64,000 bases of DNA from Galeopsis tetrahit (lineage: Eukaryota > Streptophyta > Magnoliopsida > Lamiales > Lamiaceae), in contig OY776120.1 in NCBI GenBank assembly GCA_963675135.1, positions 12,056,001 through 12,120,000 on the forward strand. The letters run 5' to 3'. Under the pieces are notes generated by a model. That model had not been told where the DNA came from. It did not search any database and was given only the letters and a program-made list of their open reading frames with translations. Positions within the stretch are counted from its first letter, which is position 1; each line of letters starts with the position of its first letter. This document shows, in pieces, positions 32,368 through 43,315 of this stretch. The position numbers and the translations under genes are program-made.

Positions 32368-32803
32368 GGCTATGTTTACTTTTGGTTTTAAAAATCAGGT
32401 TTTGGATTTCAAGATACTAAACCCGTTATACTTCGTGATTTAAAAATCGGTTTTCAAAATCCACTCAAAACCACCACTATCAAACATATTGATTTGACCT
32501 AAAGTTATATCTATATAATATCATTTTAATCATTATAATTTTTTCTCAACAATAATATAATAATACTATATTAATATAATAAAACAATAATATTATTCAT
32601 TCAATTATTACACAATCAACTAATCATTATAATCTCACCCAACAATAATATAATAATACAAACTTATTCAATCTTACAACTTGATTTGACATAAAGTTAA
32701 ATCCCCCACTATTTAAAAAAAAAAAAAAAACTCATATTACTATTCACCAGAATTTCACAAACCACATTTTTAAAACCACCCAAAACTCAAAGTAAACATA
32801 GCC
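32368..32803. mobile_element. Tourist-like MITE B, 436 bp, directly abutting MITE A
   Basis: Ends GGCTATGTTTACTTTTGGTT and, inward from the right, GGCTATGTTTACTTTGAGTT; TAA at 32365-32367 (shared with MITE A) and 32804-32806. Same family and orientation as MITE A without the nested insert. The single TAA between them implies insertion into the other's TSD or a tandem origin. Confidence 0.83.
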
Positions 32804-32816
32804 TAATTATACAATT

Positions 32817-34551
32817 TGTTGGGAATAAAATGAGATTTTGATTAAGATACCAAAAAACTTAAGACATGTCAGATAGATAAGTTAAATTGAATGAATATGT
32901 TTCAGGAATGTTGGAACATATAGATCATGCTAGTTGAGAAGCTGATATGTTAGACAGCTCTTAGATGTTTTAGATGCACAAGTTGAGGGGGAACACAAGC
33001 TAAGAAGATTGCAAGAATCAAGTTCCTCAAGGCTCAGAACCAAGTGATCCGAACACTGTTGATGTACTAAAAGTCGAACTGTGCTGATGATTGAGTCAGC
33101 TCAGTAAAAAGACAACTTTCCTGATAATCATTTCAGAAGAACACATCAGTTAGACCAAGTCTACTGACATGCATGCAATGGAGATCAGAAGAGTTGTACA
33201 ACAGAGTTTGATTAGCACTCTTAGAACTGAAGTAATGAAATGCAGACTAAGGCAAGAGTAAACTGTGCTGAAGAGGTCAAGTCCACTGATATGGAAGCAT
33301 GGATACTTAGAAGCTATCAACCATGATCAGGAGCCAAGTTATCTAGTAAGAGCTATGCCAACACTGCTGATAGGACAAATCAGCTGAAAGTGATAACCAG
33401 ATCTGTCCTGATGATAAGGAAGGTTGACCCTTATCAAGGAACCAATGATCAGAAGTAATGTCCATGTTTGATTAACTGAATCTTCAAGTCAGGCATTGGG
33501 AAGAGTGCATCAAAGTCAAGACAAAGAGCTACAAGTCGTTTACTTCCCAAAATAAGGACATGTCACTTTCAAGAAACTGTCTTCAAGTTGCAGATTTCAA
33601 GAAGACATGAATATAGGCATTTTTAGGCTGTCTCTCCAACGGACATAACCTCATCTTGCTCTATAAATACAGAAGTGTGGAAACCATTCAAGGCATCCAA
33701 CTACAAAGAACTGAACTAACAATTCTAAGGAAACTTCAAGCCTTGAAAATACTTCATTTTTAGTTTCCAAACACTTCATCTAAGCTAAACCAAATTGTAC
33801 ATCATTCAAAGCTTAGAGAGATATCCTATCCTTACACAGAACTCAATTGTAAAGGATATCTCACCTTAGTTGGAACCAACATCAACCCTTAAACCTTTCA
33901 AGGAAAGTTAGGAGGTTTGTTGTAGTAGAAGTGTAAGAACTAGAACTCTCAAGAGAAGAACAATTTATTTCTGAGTTGAGAGAGAGCACTAGGACTCTGA
34001 ATTCCTAGGGATCAAGGCACTAAGGAGTAGTGTGGTTGATCAGTGCTCCTTGGCACTATAAAACAAGCTAATTCCAAGTGAAGGAATTATCCTATTAAAT
34101 CAGGGAAAGTGGATGTAGGAGCTTGAGTCTCTGAACCACTATAAATCTCTTGTGTTATTTACATTCAAGCAATTTCATACAAGTAACACATTCATACACT
34201 GCACACAAACTGAACTTTACAAGGAAAACCTTCACAAGTTGTGCAAAACTGATTTGGGACAAGTCCCTTGAAAACAGTTAAGTGTTAAGAAGAGTTTCAG
34301 AATTAAAAGGAGTTTAAATATAAAGGGTCAACCATAATTCCGCACATACAACTCAATTAGATAGTTATTCAACTAAGTACTTCATATTACTTAGTAGATT
34401 GATTATCTGAAACAAGTTATCATACTCAGAGGAGTTGTCCAAGACAACTCTGCTGATAGGCTGTTTTCTTTAAAACAGAAAAAGATTTGCATACACAAGT
34501 GCATTCCCCCCCCCCCCATACACTTATGTCATACTCCTTTCAGGACCAACA
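32817..34551 (+). mobile_element. Solo LTR of a SIRE-like Ty1/copia element, 1.7 kb, TSD CAATT
   Basis: Starts TGTTGGGAATAAAATG and ends CAGGACCAACA; CAATT occurs at 32812-32816 and 34552-34556. A TATA box (TATAAATA, 33662-33669) and a repeat of the ACTATAAA motif near 34140 are present. Layout resembles the LTR at 34888-36571: TGTTGGGA start, GACCAACA end, and a shared GTAGGA...GAGCCACTATAAAT-type motif. No internal region is present, so this is a product of LTR-LTR recombination. A C run (11 bp) lies at about 34507. Confidence 0.82.
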
Positions 34552-34556
34552 CAATT

Positions 34557-34887
34557 TTGTCTTGTTTTGTTAGGGTTTTTCTCTAATGTCAAGGGTACTC
34601 CATCTGATATTTTGCCTAAACGGCAGTGGCGGTAATGCGGAGTCGAAGGCGGCTACTGATAAAAATAAAAATTGAAAAAACACTTGTTAAAATCGATCGA
34701 AATATGAACAAAATTGACGACAAGGTCGGAGAAAAAAAATTAAAGACCGCCCAATGAACAATCACTAGTAGATGTAATCACCATGGTCGAGTATAACTTC
34801 TCCAATACTCCAAAAAAATTGAGTTTATGGTCCATAATTGTTTTTATCGTGCACCAAGCTAATTTAAGAGAGAGAAAGGGCGGGATC
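34557..34887. other. Spacer between two copia LTRs
   Basis: 331 bp of unrecognised sequence, slightly GC-richer at 34610-34660. An open frame from 34783 runs into the next LTR and looks spurious. Confidence 0.35.
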
Positions 34888-36571
34888 TGTTGGGATATTC
34901 ATCCAGCCTCTAATCTGATTGTATTGTATAAGTTTAATTTTGATAGCCAAAATTCAGATAAATAGAGCACATGTTAGATTAATAATTTGTAATTTAGATG
35001 TAAGTTACCTAAGTTGTTTTATAAAATTTAGATGTAACGTGAATGTGTCTAAGTCTAAGTCTGAGGAATCAGCTGTATGTATATCAGCTGATACCTCATC
35101 TGAACAAACACGCGCTCGCTCAAGATGGAAATAGTAGAAGACTCGAGGACTAGAGGACACTAGAGCTCATTAGTGAAATCAGATCTAAAGGTTGTTGTAT
35201 ACCTTATAGACTGAAAGTAACTATATGATAATCTGCAATTGAAATTCAGAAGACCATTCAGCAGAAATGAGCTCATTTGTATCTTGTCGAAGAAAGTCTT
35301 AAAGAGTATTCAAAGTTAAGCTCATCTGAAGTTTCAGATGACAGTTAACATTTATGAATGAAGCGCCTTGAAGAATGTGTTAGTTCATTAAAGTGCATTG
35401 AAGGCTACAATAACAGAAAACAAAGAGAATGTCGGACCAGTTCTAAATTGCTCAATCAGAAGACAAGATAGTTGTTCAACCAACTTGATGATGTGGACCA
35501 ATGGTGTTTCGACAACAAGTCAACAAAGTTGAATTGAACCAGGTCAAATAGAGATCTGTCAAAAGAAGTACAAGCATTAAATGCACTGTTACCAGTTTTG
35601 GTAATGTCGTACCAGAATATTTGCAAATATCCATTCTTCAAAGATCTCGACCAAACTTAGAAGATTGGCTTGCAACGACTAGTTTCTCACCAACGACTTG
35701 TTTGAAGCTCAAATCTTCTATAAATACAACACTTGTTCTTTGGAACAAGGTACCAGAAACCCTACAAGCAAGAACTATTGTATTCAGCTGATATCAAGAA
35801 CAACCAATCCAGAAATACTCTAAGTATCGAGTTCTTAAGAGCCTGCATGGATTATTTATCCTTAGAAGCTCTAAGTTTCCGATTTTAAGCCGTTTAAAGA
35901 ATCATATCTTTAGTGCTTAGATTAGCAGTGTGTGTTTGAGCACATTGAGTTGGTTATTAACATCTTTCTTATTGTTAAACCCCTATAAAGGTTACTTGTT
36001 ACCTAACCAACAAGTAGATCCGTATCCTCAGAAAGTAGTTGAGGTTCTTGATCACAAGTCTTCTCTTGGGACTATAAAGCAGCAAGATAGTTAATTTCTC
36101 TATCTAATTAGAGAGAGTGGACGTAGGATATTGAGATCCGAGCCACTATAAATACTTGTGTCCTTATTGCTTTATTTATCTTTCAACACTCTATTTTTAT
36201 TGTTCATAATATTCATATTGCACATACTTTGTAAAGCATTGTTTTTCAAAAGAGTCAAAATCCACTAAGTATAAATTTTATAAATTAGCAGATATCTCAT
36301 ATCAGTTGATATCATTCATTTGTATTTAAAGTCATTCTTTAAAAGGTTTTCATATTCAGATAACTCTCAAACTGACCAGTTAAATTCAACAGTCAGTAAG
36401 GTTGTTATCTTAATCTACTATATTACACTAGCACTCTAAGATCAAAACATTTTATTTGCATTCAGACGATTGAGTATTTAACTCATCTGATCTACATGCA
36501 AAAAGTTTTAATTACTTGAAAGTCTATTCACCCCCCTCTAAACTTCCACCATACTCGTTTTGGGACCAACA
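34888..36571 (+). mobile_element. 5' LTR of a decayed SIRE-like Ty1/copia element
   Basis: Begins TGTTGGGATATTCATCC and ends TTTTGGGACCAACA, with a TATA box (TATAAATA) at 35719-35726. A primer-binding-site-like sequence and gag follow, so this is a 5' LTR in plus orientation. The matching 3' LTR is absent: the element breaks near 38745 at a LINE. Confidence 0.75.
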
Positions 36572-36573
36572 AG

Positions 36574-36585
36574 TGTTATCACAAC
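36574..36585 (+). other. Decayed primer binding site (tRNA-iMet type)
   Basis: TGTTATCACAAC just after the LTR resembles the usual plant copia PBS TGGTATCAGAGC, with three mismatches, so reverse transcription could no longer be primed well. Confidence 0.55.
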
Positions 36586-36709
36586 AGTGGTTCTAACGAG
36601 CTGTTTATTCTGTTACTTAACTTCTAAGGAAGAAGTTCTTGTAGCTCACTAGAACATATCTATTTTTGAAAACCCTATCTTTTCATAAAACTCATACATA
36701 TTATTCATT

Positions 36710-37877
36710 ATGGGTGGAGATTTTCACACTCGTAACTTGCCTAAGTTTTCCATAGAAGAATATGACTTCTGGAAGGCAAGGATGGAGGTTGCATTTAGTC
36801 AAGTGGATGATCTGATGTTGGATGTTATTGCAGATGGACCTATTACGATCATGACTCCAAATAAAGCTGCCGGAAACCCTGATGTTCCAGTTGGCCACTA
36901 TGGCAGTACAGAAGTTTGACAACTTTAAGATGTTGCCTGGTGAGAATATTGACCAAATGGACAATAGATTTACCAGAATATTGAATGAAATAGAGGATCT
37001 AGGTAAGACATACTTGAAATGCGAAGTCAATGCAAAATTATTGTATGCCCTACCCAAGATCTGGTTAACTAAATTATGGATCATTAAAAATGATAAAGAT
37101 TTTAAGAATTTGTCTGTACAAACTCTATTTCAAACTCTCAAGGCTCACGAATATGATGTTGAAAGAGAAAATGAGATAGGTGATGAACAAGCATCTACCT
37201 CTTCTTCTAAAGATGTTGCTTGCAAAGCTTCAGCAGCTGCCAAGGGTTCTAGTCATTCAAGCAAGGAATCCAAAGTGAGAGAAGAGAGGGTTCCTTCAGA
37301 TTTGAGTCTGCAGGAACAGATGGCATTGATGATGAAGAGATTTGACAAGCTTCAATCTCAACATGGTAAATATAAACACTTTTATAAAGATTACAAAGAT
37401 AGAAAATCTAACCATGTAGGAGGATCATCATCTTCATATAAGTCCAAGGACAAATCAGAACGGACTCCAGAGCGGAGAAGAGAAGAACCTAGTTCTTCCA
37501 GACGAGATGAGTCATATAATCGAAGAGGGAGTATCAAAAGAGACGTTACCCCTAGTCGCAGCTCTAGGGATAGTAAGGATTTATGTTTTACTTGTGGTAA
37601 ACCTGGCCATTTCAATGTAGATTGTCCAGACCTTACTGCCAAGGAGCGCGAAGCACTTAAAGCCAGAAGAGAGAGAAGATTCGCCTCCAGACGGAAAACT
37701 ATGATGGCTGATGAAGAAAGTAGTGATTCAGATGATGACCTGCTTTCTTCAGATGAATCTGGTTTTCTAGCTGATGGTGATGAAATTCTCTTGGATGATC
37801 ACTGCTTAATAACAAGAGAAGAAAGAGGTAAATTCCAAAACTGTTTCAATTCATTCCTCTTTCTCACAATCAGATGA
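36710..37877 (+). pseudogene. Copia gag with internal deletion and frameshift
   Basis: An N-terminal frame (36710-36919) reads FSIEEYDFWKARMEVAF, the usual start of SIRE-like gag, then shifts frame where VAVQKFDNFKM-type sequence follows directly. In related gag proteins a long helical segment lies between these parts, so about 80-100 codons seem deleted. The second frame (36882-37877, 331 codons) has a helical gag core, a Ser/Lys/Arg-rich linker and a CCHC zinc knuckle (CFTCGKPGHFNVDC, about residues 235-248) that binds genomic RNA, then an acidic tail. Stops and shifts follow. Not functional. Confidence 0.8.
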
Positions 37878-38745
37878 GTCAGACTCATCTGATGTCGATT
37901 CTGTTAATCACCTTCAGTTCACTTGTGAACAATTGAAGATTGATCTTAGACTGGCTACATATGCCTACATGGCTGCTGATGATGAAACTATGAAGTTGAG
38001 AGTTGAAATTGTTCAGCTAAAGCCTGAAGCTGACTCTAAGCTAGTGACAATGAATGAGAGACTGATTGAAGAGCTATCCCAGTTAAAGGATCAACACTCA
38101 ATTCTGACTCAAGTGCATAAGAATCAACTAACGACTCATGCTGTTGAAACTTAAGAGTTTCGTACTTTCAAGATCAAGTATGATGAACTTCTCAGTAGTC
38201 ATACATAGCTGATAAAAGAGAAGAATCTTATAGACTTAAAGGTAGCCGAGGTTAATAGAGCAAGGGAAGCTCTTAATCAGATTAATGGCTTTTCTCGAAG
38301 TCTTAAAGAAAAATTAGGAGTCGGGCATGAAGGCAAGTCTTCTGTTAGTCAGCGAAGTGAGGACCAAGCTGATGAATCATAAGAGGAGCCTGACTGTTGT
38401 ATTTTTGAAGAACATTCTTCTCCAGCTGAGAGTACAACTCCTAGTGAGACTGCTACTCATGTAACTGAAACAACCCCAAGCTTGCAAGAGCCAAAGGTTG
38501 TGATCTCAAATCCCAAACCAGCTCATGTTGTTGGAACTGATCTCAAGATGAATTTACTTATCACCAGATAAGGTGGTAGACCAAAAGATTTGAGAGATAA
38601 GTTGCGCTTTCTAAAGTAGAAGACCTATGGTCAACTGCTGAAGATGGTGTATGTACAATAAAAGGGTTGTGATCAGCCGAGACCCTCTAATAAGAAGTCT
38701 CAGCTGAATTCAACCAAGGTTAAGTTGGAATAAATAATCTGAAAT
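37878..38745 (+). pseudogene. Decayed copia gag-pol spacer
   Basis: Plus-strand frames with stops continue the retroelement, with coiled-coil-like sequence (IVQLKPEADSKLVTMNERL, 37933-38154) and Ser/Thr/Glu-rich sequence. No protease, integrase or RT is reached before the LINE junction near 38745. Confidence 0.6.
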
Positions 38746-39111
38746 TTTGAAATTAAAAAATTTCCGCACCCTTAAAAATTTCCATCCAATTCAACCAAAA
38801 GTTAACCGAGGAATTTTATCCCGGAACCCACTGGGATTTCCTGTTCACAAGCTGTAAATGAGGCCTCAATCTCATCCATATAGAGGATTAGAGAAACCCA
38901 TGCCCAAATCCGTTCCTGTAAGCACCCCCTATGCCAGTTTCCGCAAGTATGCATGATTTGAATAAATGATAGATCGAATCCCTAAGCCACCTTCTCCCTT
39001 GGGAGAGATGACTTGCTCCTACGGCACCGTGCAACCCCCACGCTTATCTATATTTTCAGTCTAAATTAAATTACGCATTGCCCTCTCTACTCTACGCAGT
39101 AGTGCTCGAGA

Positions 39112-40137
39112 TCATTTATAAACCATCATCGTATGTACCATTGTTGAGGTTACTGCATGATTTACCAAGCACACTCGCCCAACCAAAGAGAGTGGTGTTC
39201 CTTTCCAAGTAGTGAATCTTGCCAATATCATATCAGCAATGAGTTTAATATACTTTGCCTTTGGTGCCCCCTTGAAAATTGGTGCCCCAAGATAGACCAT
39301 AGGTAAGGTTCCACGGGACATTTCGAGCACCTCGCGCATGTAACGTTTATTATTGTAGCTCACATACTTTCTATAGTAAACAGATGATTTCCCAGGATTG
39401 AAAATCTGACCTAACAAATTCCCATAAAGCTGCAAGACATCCCGGATAGCTCGAATATTACCCCGAGAAGCTTCACCAAAAATTAAAATGTCATGCGCAT
39501 ATAACAGATATGGAGGGCATGAAAGGCCTCGCCGTGCAAACGCCGACTTCAACGTTCCTGCAGTAACTGCTGTGTCAAGCAACCGAGAAAGTTCCTCTTC
39601 GGCCAAACAGAAGAGAAGTGGCGAGAGCGGATCTCCTTATCTGACTCTCTGAGATCATTGAAAATATCCATTTGACTTTCCATTTATAAGCATCGAGAGT
39701 CGAGCCGATTGTAGTACACACATGATAAGGAAACAAACCTCCCTTGAAAACCCCATTTTCCGCATCACCTCCAACAGAAAGTCCCAATGGATTGTATCAA
39801 AAGACTTTCGAATGTCAATCTTCATTGCCAAAATGTTGTGCACCCGAGTTCTATCCAAACAATTGAATCCCTCTAAAGCCATCGCGATACAATTATGAAT
39901 ACTACGCCCTGGGATAAATCCAAAATGGAAGGGAGATAACACCTCACTCAAAACTGGTCCAATCCGGGTTGTGATAATCTTTGTCTTGATTTTGAATATG
40001 AAGTTTCCCAACACAATAGGTAAAAAATTCTCAATTTTGTCGGCACCCAAATGTTTAGGAATAATTGTAACCAGGTTCAAATTAAGACCATGTGGCAAGA
40101 ACTGAAATCTGAAAAAATATTGAGCTGCCCTTACCAC
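39112..40137 (-). pseudogene. LINE reverse transcriptase, inactive
   Basis: Frame 39655-40137 contains FGFIPGRSIHNCI and the first catalytic block, KIDIRKSFDTIHWDFL. After a break at about 39607-39654 (where GDPLSPLLFCLAEEE spans a stop and shift), frame 39112-39606 continues with the second block. That block reads YLLYAHDILIF instead of the usual YADD, so a catalytic Asp is His. The order matches non-LTR RT domains 2-7. Frame breaks and the active-site change show it is dead. Confidence 0.85.
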
Positions 40138-40292
40138 ATCCGCCTCAACTATGTCGTAAGCCCTTGATAAAAAGTTCCTCCAAAACCATTTGGCCCCGGA
40201 ACACTGTCCGCAACCATACCAAACACTGCCGCTCTTACTTCTTCCCCCGCCGGAATTACCGTCAGTTTATCATTCATCTCCTTATTATTACA

Positions 40293-40595
40293 TTATGGCA
40301 ACAACTCCTCCAGACTACCCAAAGAGAATGTTTTTTGTTCTCGTGCAGCTGCTGTAAATAAGGTGGAATAAAATTTTGTGATGTAGGTTGCAATTGTCGA
40401 CTGGTTTGTGAACATCTCTCCATTGATTTTCAACGCCTCTAAAGGCTTTCTTACCTTCCGTAACTGATTGAGTTTATGGAAAAAATTAGTATTGTGATCC
40501 CCGTCCGTTAACCAAGTCACTCTATTTTGTTGAGCATATATAGTTTGTTGCTGGGATAGAGTTGTGTTGAGCACTAATTTAGCATTAGCCTCCAA
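40293..40595 (-). pseudogene. LINE ORF2 linker between endonuclease and RT
   Basis: Contains QQNRVTWLTDGDHNTNFFHK, close to the WLxxGDxNTxFFH motif conserved between endonuclease and RT in plant L1 elements. Confidence 0.8.
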
Positions 40596-41107
40596 GCTTG
40601 AAAGAAACGACGTGTAGCCCTCCTCTCTAATCCGTTTCTGGATATCAAGCAGTCTATCTTTAGCCTAAAAAATGCGAACATGTGTATTACGAAAAACCTC
40701 AGAATTCCAGCGTCTCAACTCCATTCTTAATTTTCGTAACTTGAGTTTGACCAGGGTTATAGAGTCCGGAGCTGACAAGAAAGTTTTTCATGAGCGTCGA
40801 ATTGCCACCATGCAAGTTGAATCTGAGAACCACATTTTTTAGAAGCAAAAAGGTGTTCCAGAAGAATTTGTGGCCGCAATACAATCCAACAAAATTGGGT
40901 GATGGCTTGATTGTACCCTCGAAAGAGCTGAAGCAACAACCAAACTCCAACGTTCCAAGAAATCCGACGTTACTAGAATTCTATCCAGTCGCGAAGCTGT
41001 TAAGCTTCCATCCCTGCGCTATATTGCCCATGTATAATTAGGCCCAGAGACCTGAATATCCAAAAGGCTCATGTTGTCAATAAAAGCCTGAAACTCCCGA
41101 CAAGATG

Positions 41108-41416
41108 TCAAATTCGGCGCCGCCATTCCGATTCGCTCATGAGAACCCACCACCGCATTGAAATCGCCTTAAAAACATAAGGGGTGCCCCTTAAAACCAT
41201 CAACAATTTGCCACAAACTCGTCGTTGTGCATGATCCGACGTTGCATGGACGAATCCCATAAAACATTGGAAAGCATTAATAGTTGTGTGAATAACAATA
41301 ATTTGTTCTGTGAAACCAGCAATAGTGGAAATATCCCGAAAATATGGCTTGCAAAAAACCCAAATATTCGGATGCATAACCACACGCTGATTTTCCGATA
41401 GAAAAATCAAACCCAA
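41108..41416 (-). pseudogene. LINE endonuclease fragment
   Basis: This open frame and its neighbours hold remnants of the apurinic-like endonuclease of plant L1 ORF2. One frame over, a VVGSHER-type block sits near 41130-41160. Many stops; individual catalytic residues cannot be placed with confidence. Confidence 0.45.
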
Positions 41417-41570
41417 AGAATCCTAAAACCGATCTTCAATAGCATTAAGGCAGACTTTTGGCTCAACAACTACCAAAAAATTTGACCGTCAACATTGGCA
41501 ATGACTCGTCAAGTGGAGTTGAGAGTCGACATTACCAATGCCCTGGATGTTCCAAAATAAAACAATCATC

Positions 41571-41656
41571 TAACCTCCCGATCATAACCGTGCTCAGGCG
41601 GTTCGTCATCAGTCTTGTAATCATCCAAATCAGGGTCCTCAAGGTCTCCCCAACGG
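41571..41656 (-). pseudogene. C-terminus of LINE ORF1 (left side of the split)
   Basis: On the minus strand the end of ORF1 reads LEDPDLDDYKTDDEPPEHGY, then DREVR and a stop, shortly before the ORF2 start. Upstream codons are displaced to 53115 onward by the 11.45-kb Athila-like insertion. Across the TSD the reading frame of the two halves is continuous. Confidence 0.65.
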
Positions 41657-41661
41657 CCAAG
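41657..41661. repeat. Left 5-bp TSD of the Athila-like element
   Basis: CAAGG, identical to 53115-53119. Confidence 0.85.
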
Positions 41662-42659
41662 GTGATTCACGTATTTAACAACTCTAAAATACACGACTGC
41701 AAGTATATGGTGTATATTGTAGCGAAGTAAGTACGAGGTCGATCCCACGAGGAGGTATAGTGTAAAAGTGTAGTTTGTTGACGGAATTCTAAATAGACGT
41801 GATCGATTTAGTGAAAATGGTGTGATTACCCCTAAATTATCTATCAACTTGTCACGAATAAACAATTAAGAGAGTAATGTAGAATCGATCCAAAATCATG
41901 CAAATCAAGAAGATGAGAGGGAAAACGAATGAAAACTCAAGTATGAGAAGGTAGGTCCTAAAGCACATGTAATACTCATGCATCCATCTATGATTAACTA
42001 TCTACTTTGGTGGTGTTCATGCTTTATCTATAAGATTGATCACATAATAATGAATTAAAAGTTTCTTCAATCCAAGTAATCCAAATGAGATATCACACAA
42101 CTTAGTATCTCTACCTAAATTGCACAATAAAACCCAATCAAGCTCCTAGGATCATCACACATCTTCCTAATCATTGATCATCCTTCAATCTCTCAATAAA
42201 ATTAGGTCAAATGCTTGTAATCAATTAATCAAAGTAGATTTCTCAACCTATTTCAATTAACTAAGATTAACATATCACCATTGTACACTAATGACATGCT
42301 TTGCAATGAAAATCAAGCATCCAAATAGAATTAAGCCACACAAACACCAATTAAGCAAAACATTAATTCATAAACTTCAACAAGAGTATTTACAAGGCTC
42401 TAGAACCAAAAGTGTTCTAGCCAATCAAAAACATAATCAAACTACAAAGAAAACTAAGATAAAAGCAATAAAGAGTGAAAGGAAAAGAAAGCTTAGACTA
42501 TTGTATGGTGAGAAATGAAATTCTCAAGCTATTGATGGCCTCCTTGCTTGATTTGGTGTAGAATTGGTGAAGAGGATGATGAATACCTCCAAGTGTGTGT
42601 GATTGTGTGTAAGACTTCTTGTGAAAGGGGTAAGATGGTTTTGAATTTAAGAATGGAGG

Positions 42660-42667
42660 TATTTATA
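42660..42667 (-). promoter_or_regulatory. TATA box of the 3' LTR
   Basis: TATAAATA on the minus strand. The same box in the 5' LTR is at 52385-52392. Confidence 0.7.
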
Positions 42668-42749
42668 GTGTTGGGGTAGGGTTTGGGTGTAAGAATTGCA
42701 AGTTGATCCCTTGAAAATGGAGAAAATATAAGTTTGGCACCGAAAATGG

Positions 42750-43110
42750 GTTGGCCCAGCCGGGTGGGAATGTTGGCCGAAAAATTTGGGAACAGGGGGT
42801 AAGTGGCCCGGCCGGGTGGCATCACTCACCCGATCGGGCGATAAAATGCAAATTTTTGGCCCATTTACGAAGGTTTGGCCCGGCCGGGCGGCACCACTCG
42901 CCCGACCGGGCGGTCGCGTCCCAGAATATTCCCGATAGGGCGGCATTCCCACCTGGCCGGGCCACTTGCCCCCTGTTCCAAATTTTTTCGGCTAACATAC
43001 CCACCCGGCCGGGCCACTTACCCCCTGTTCCCAAATTTTTCGGCCAATATTCCCACCCGGCCGAGCAACATTCCCACCGTGGCCCGGCGGGGCCAAACCT
43101 TCGTAAATGG
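42750..43110. repeat. GC-rich palindromic repeats in U3 of the 3' LTR
   Basis: Several CCCGGCCGGG-type palindromes and CCCGATCGGG variants alternate with TTGGCCGAAAAATTTGGGAA units in both orientations. They sit about 85-440 bp upstream of the LTR TATA box and are far more GC-rich than the rest. Confidence 0.85.
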
Positions 43111-43300
43111 GCCAAAAATTTGCAAAGTATGGTTCACTCATATTTTTGATCCAGTAAAGTATGGTTGGTGTTTTGCTCCAAATTCCATCGTATTTCCTAC
43201 AAAATCGACAAAACACTACCTTTCTCTTATTTCGACCAAAACAATGATAATCACCCCATTAGTTGTGTAAATTTCAAGTGTGTAAATTCCACCCGAATCA

Positions 43301-43315
43301 AACCCCCCCAAACTT
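43301..43315 (-). other. Polypurine tract of the Athila-like element
   Basis: AAGTTTGGGGGGGTT on the minus strand, directly before the 3' LTR. The identical 15-mer occurs inside the element at 48028-48042. Confidence 0.85.

Larger units (their letters stand above)
38746..41656 (-). mobile_element. L1-type LINE, 3' part (ORF2), split by the Athila-like element
   Basis: Minus strand. A probable ORF2 start is near 41570 (ATGATTGTTTTATTTTGGAAC-type start encoding VLFWNIQGIG, the usual beginning of plant LINE endonuclease). Endonuclease-derived sequence lies at about 40970-41560, the linker before RT at 40293-40595, RT at 39112-40137, and decayed C-terminal sequence to about 38750. Multiple stops and frameshifts are present. 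No poly-A tail or TSD is visible at the left edge, where it meets the copia fragment. Its 5' part continues at 53115. Confidence 0.8.
41662..43300 (-). repeat. 3' LTR of the Athila-like element, 1.64 kb
   Basis: Minus-strand U3 runs from 43300; TATA box at 42660-42667 (TATAAATA on the minus strand). Matches 50852-51361 and 51906-53114 closely except in the GC-rich palindromic block (about 42750-43110), where part of the sequence is inverted relative to the other LTR, and near the U3 tip, where it is shorter. Confidence 0.9.

Noticed and set aside
37391..37642. 83-codon minus-strand frame over the copia gag
   Set aside because: Shadow of the gag zinc-knuckle region.
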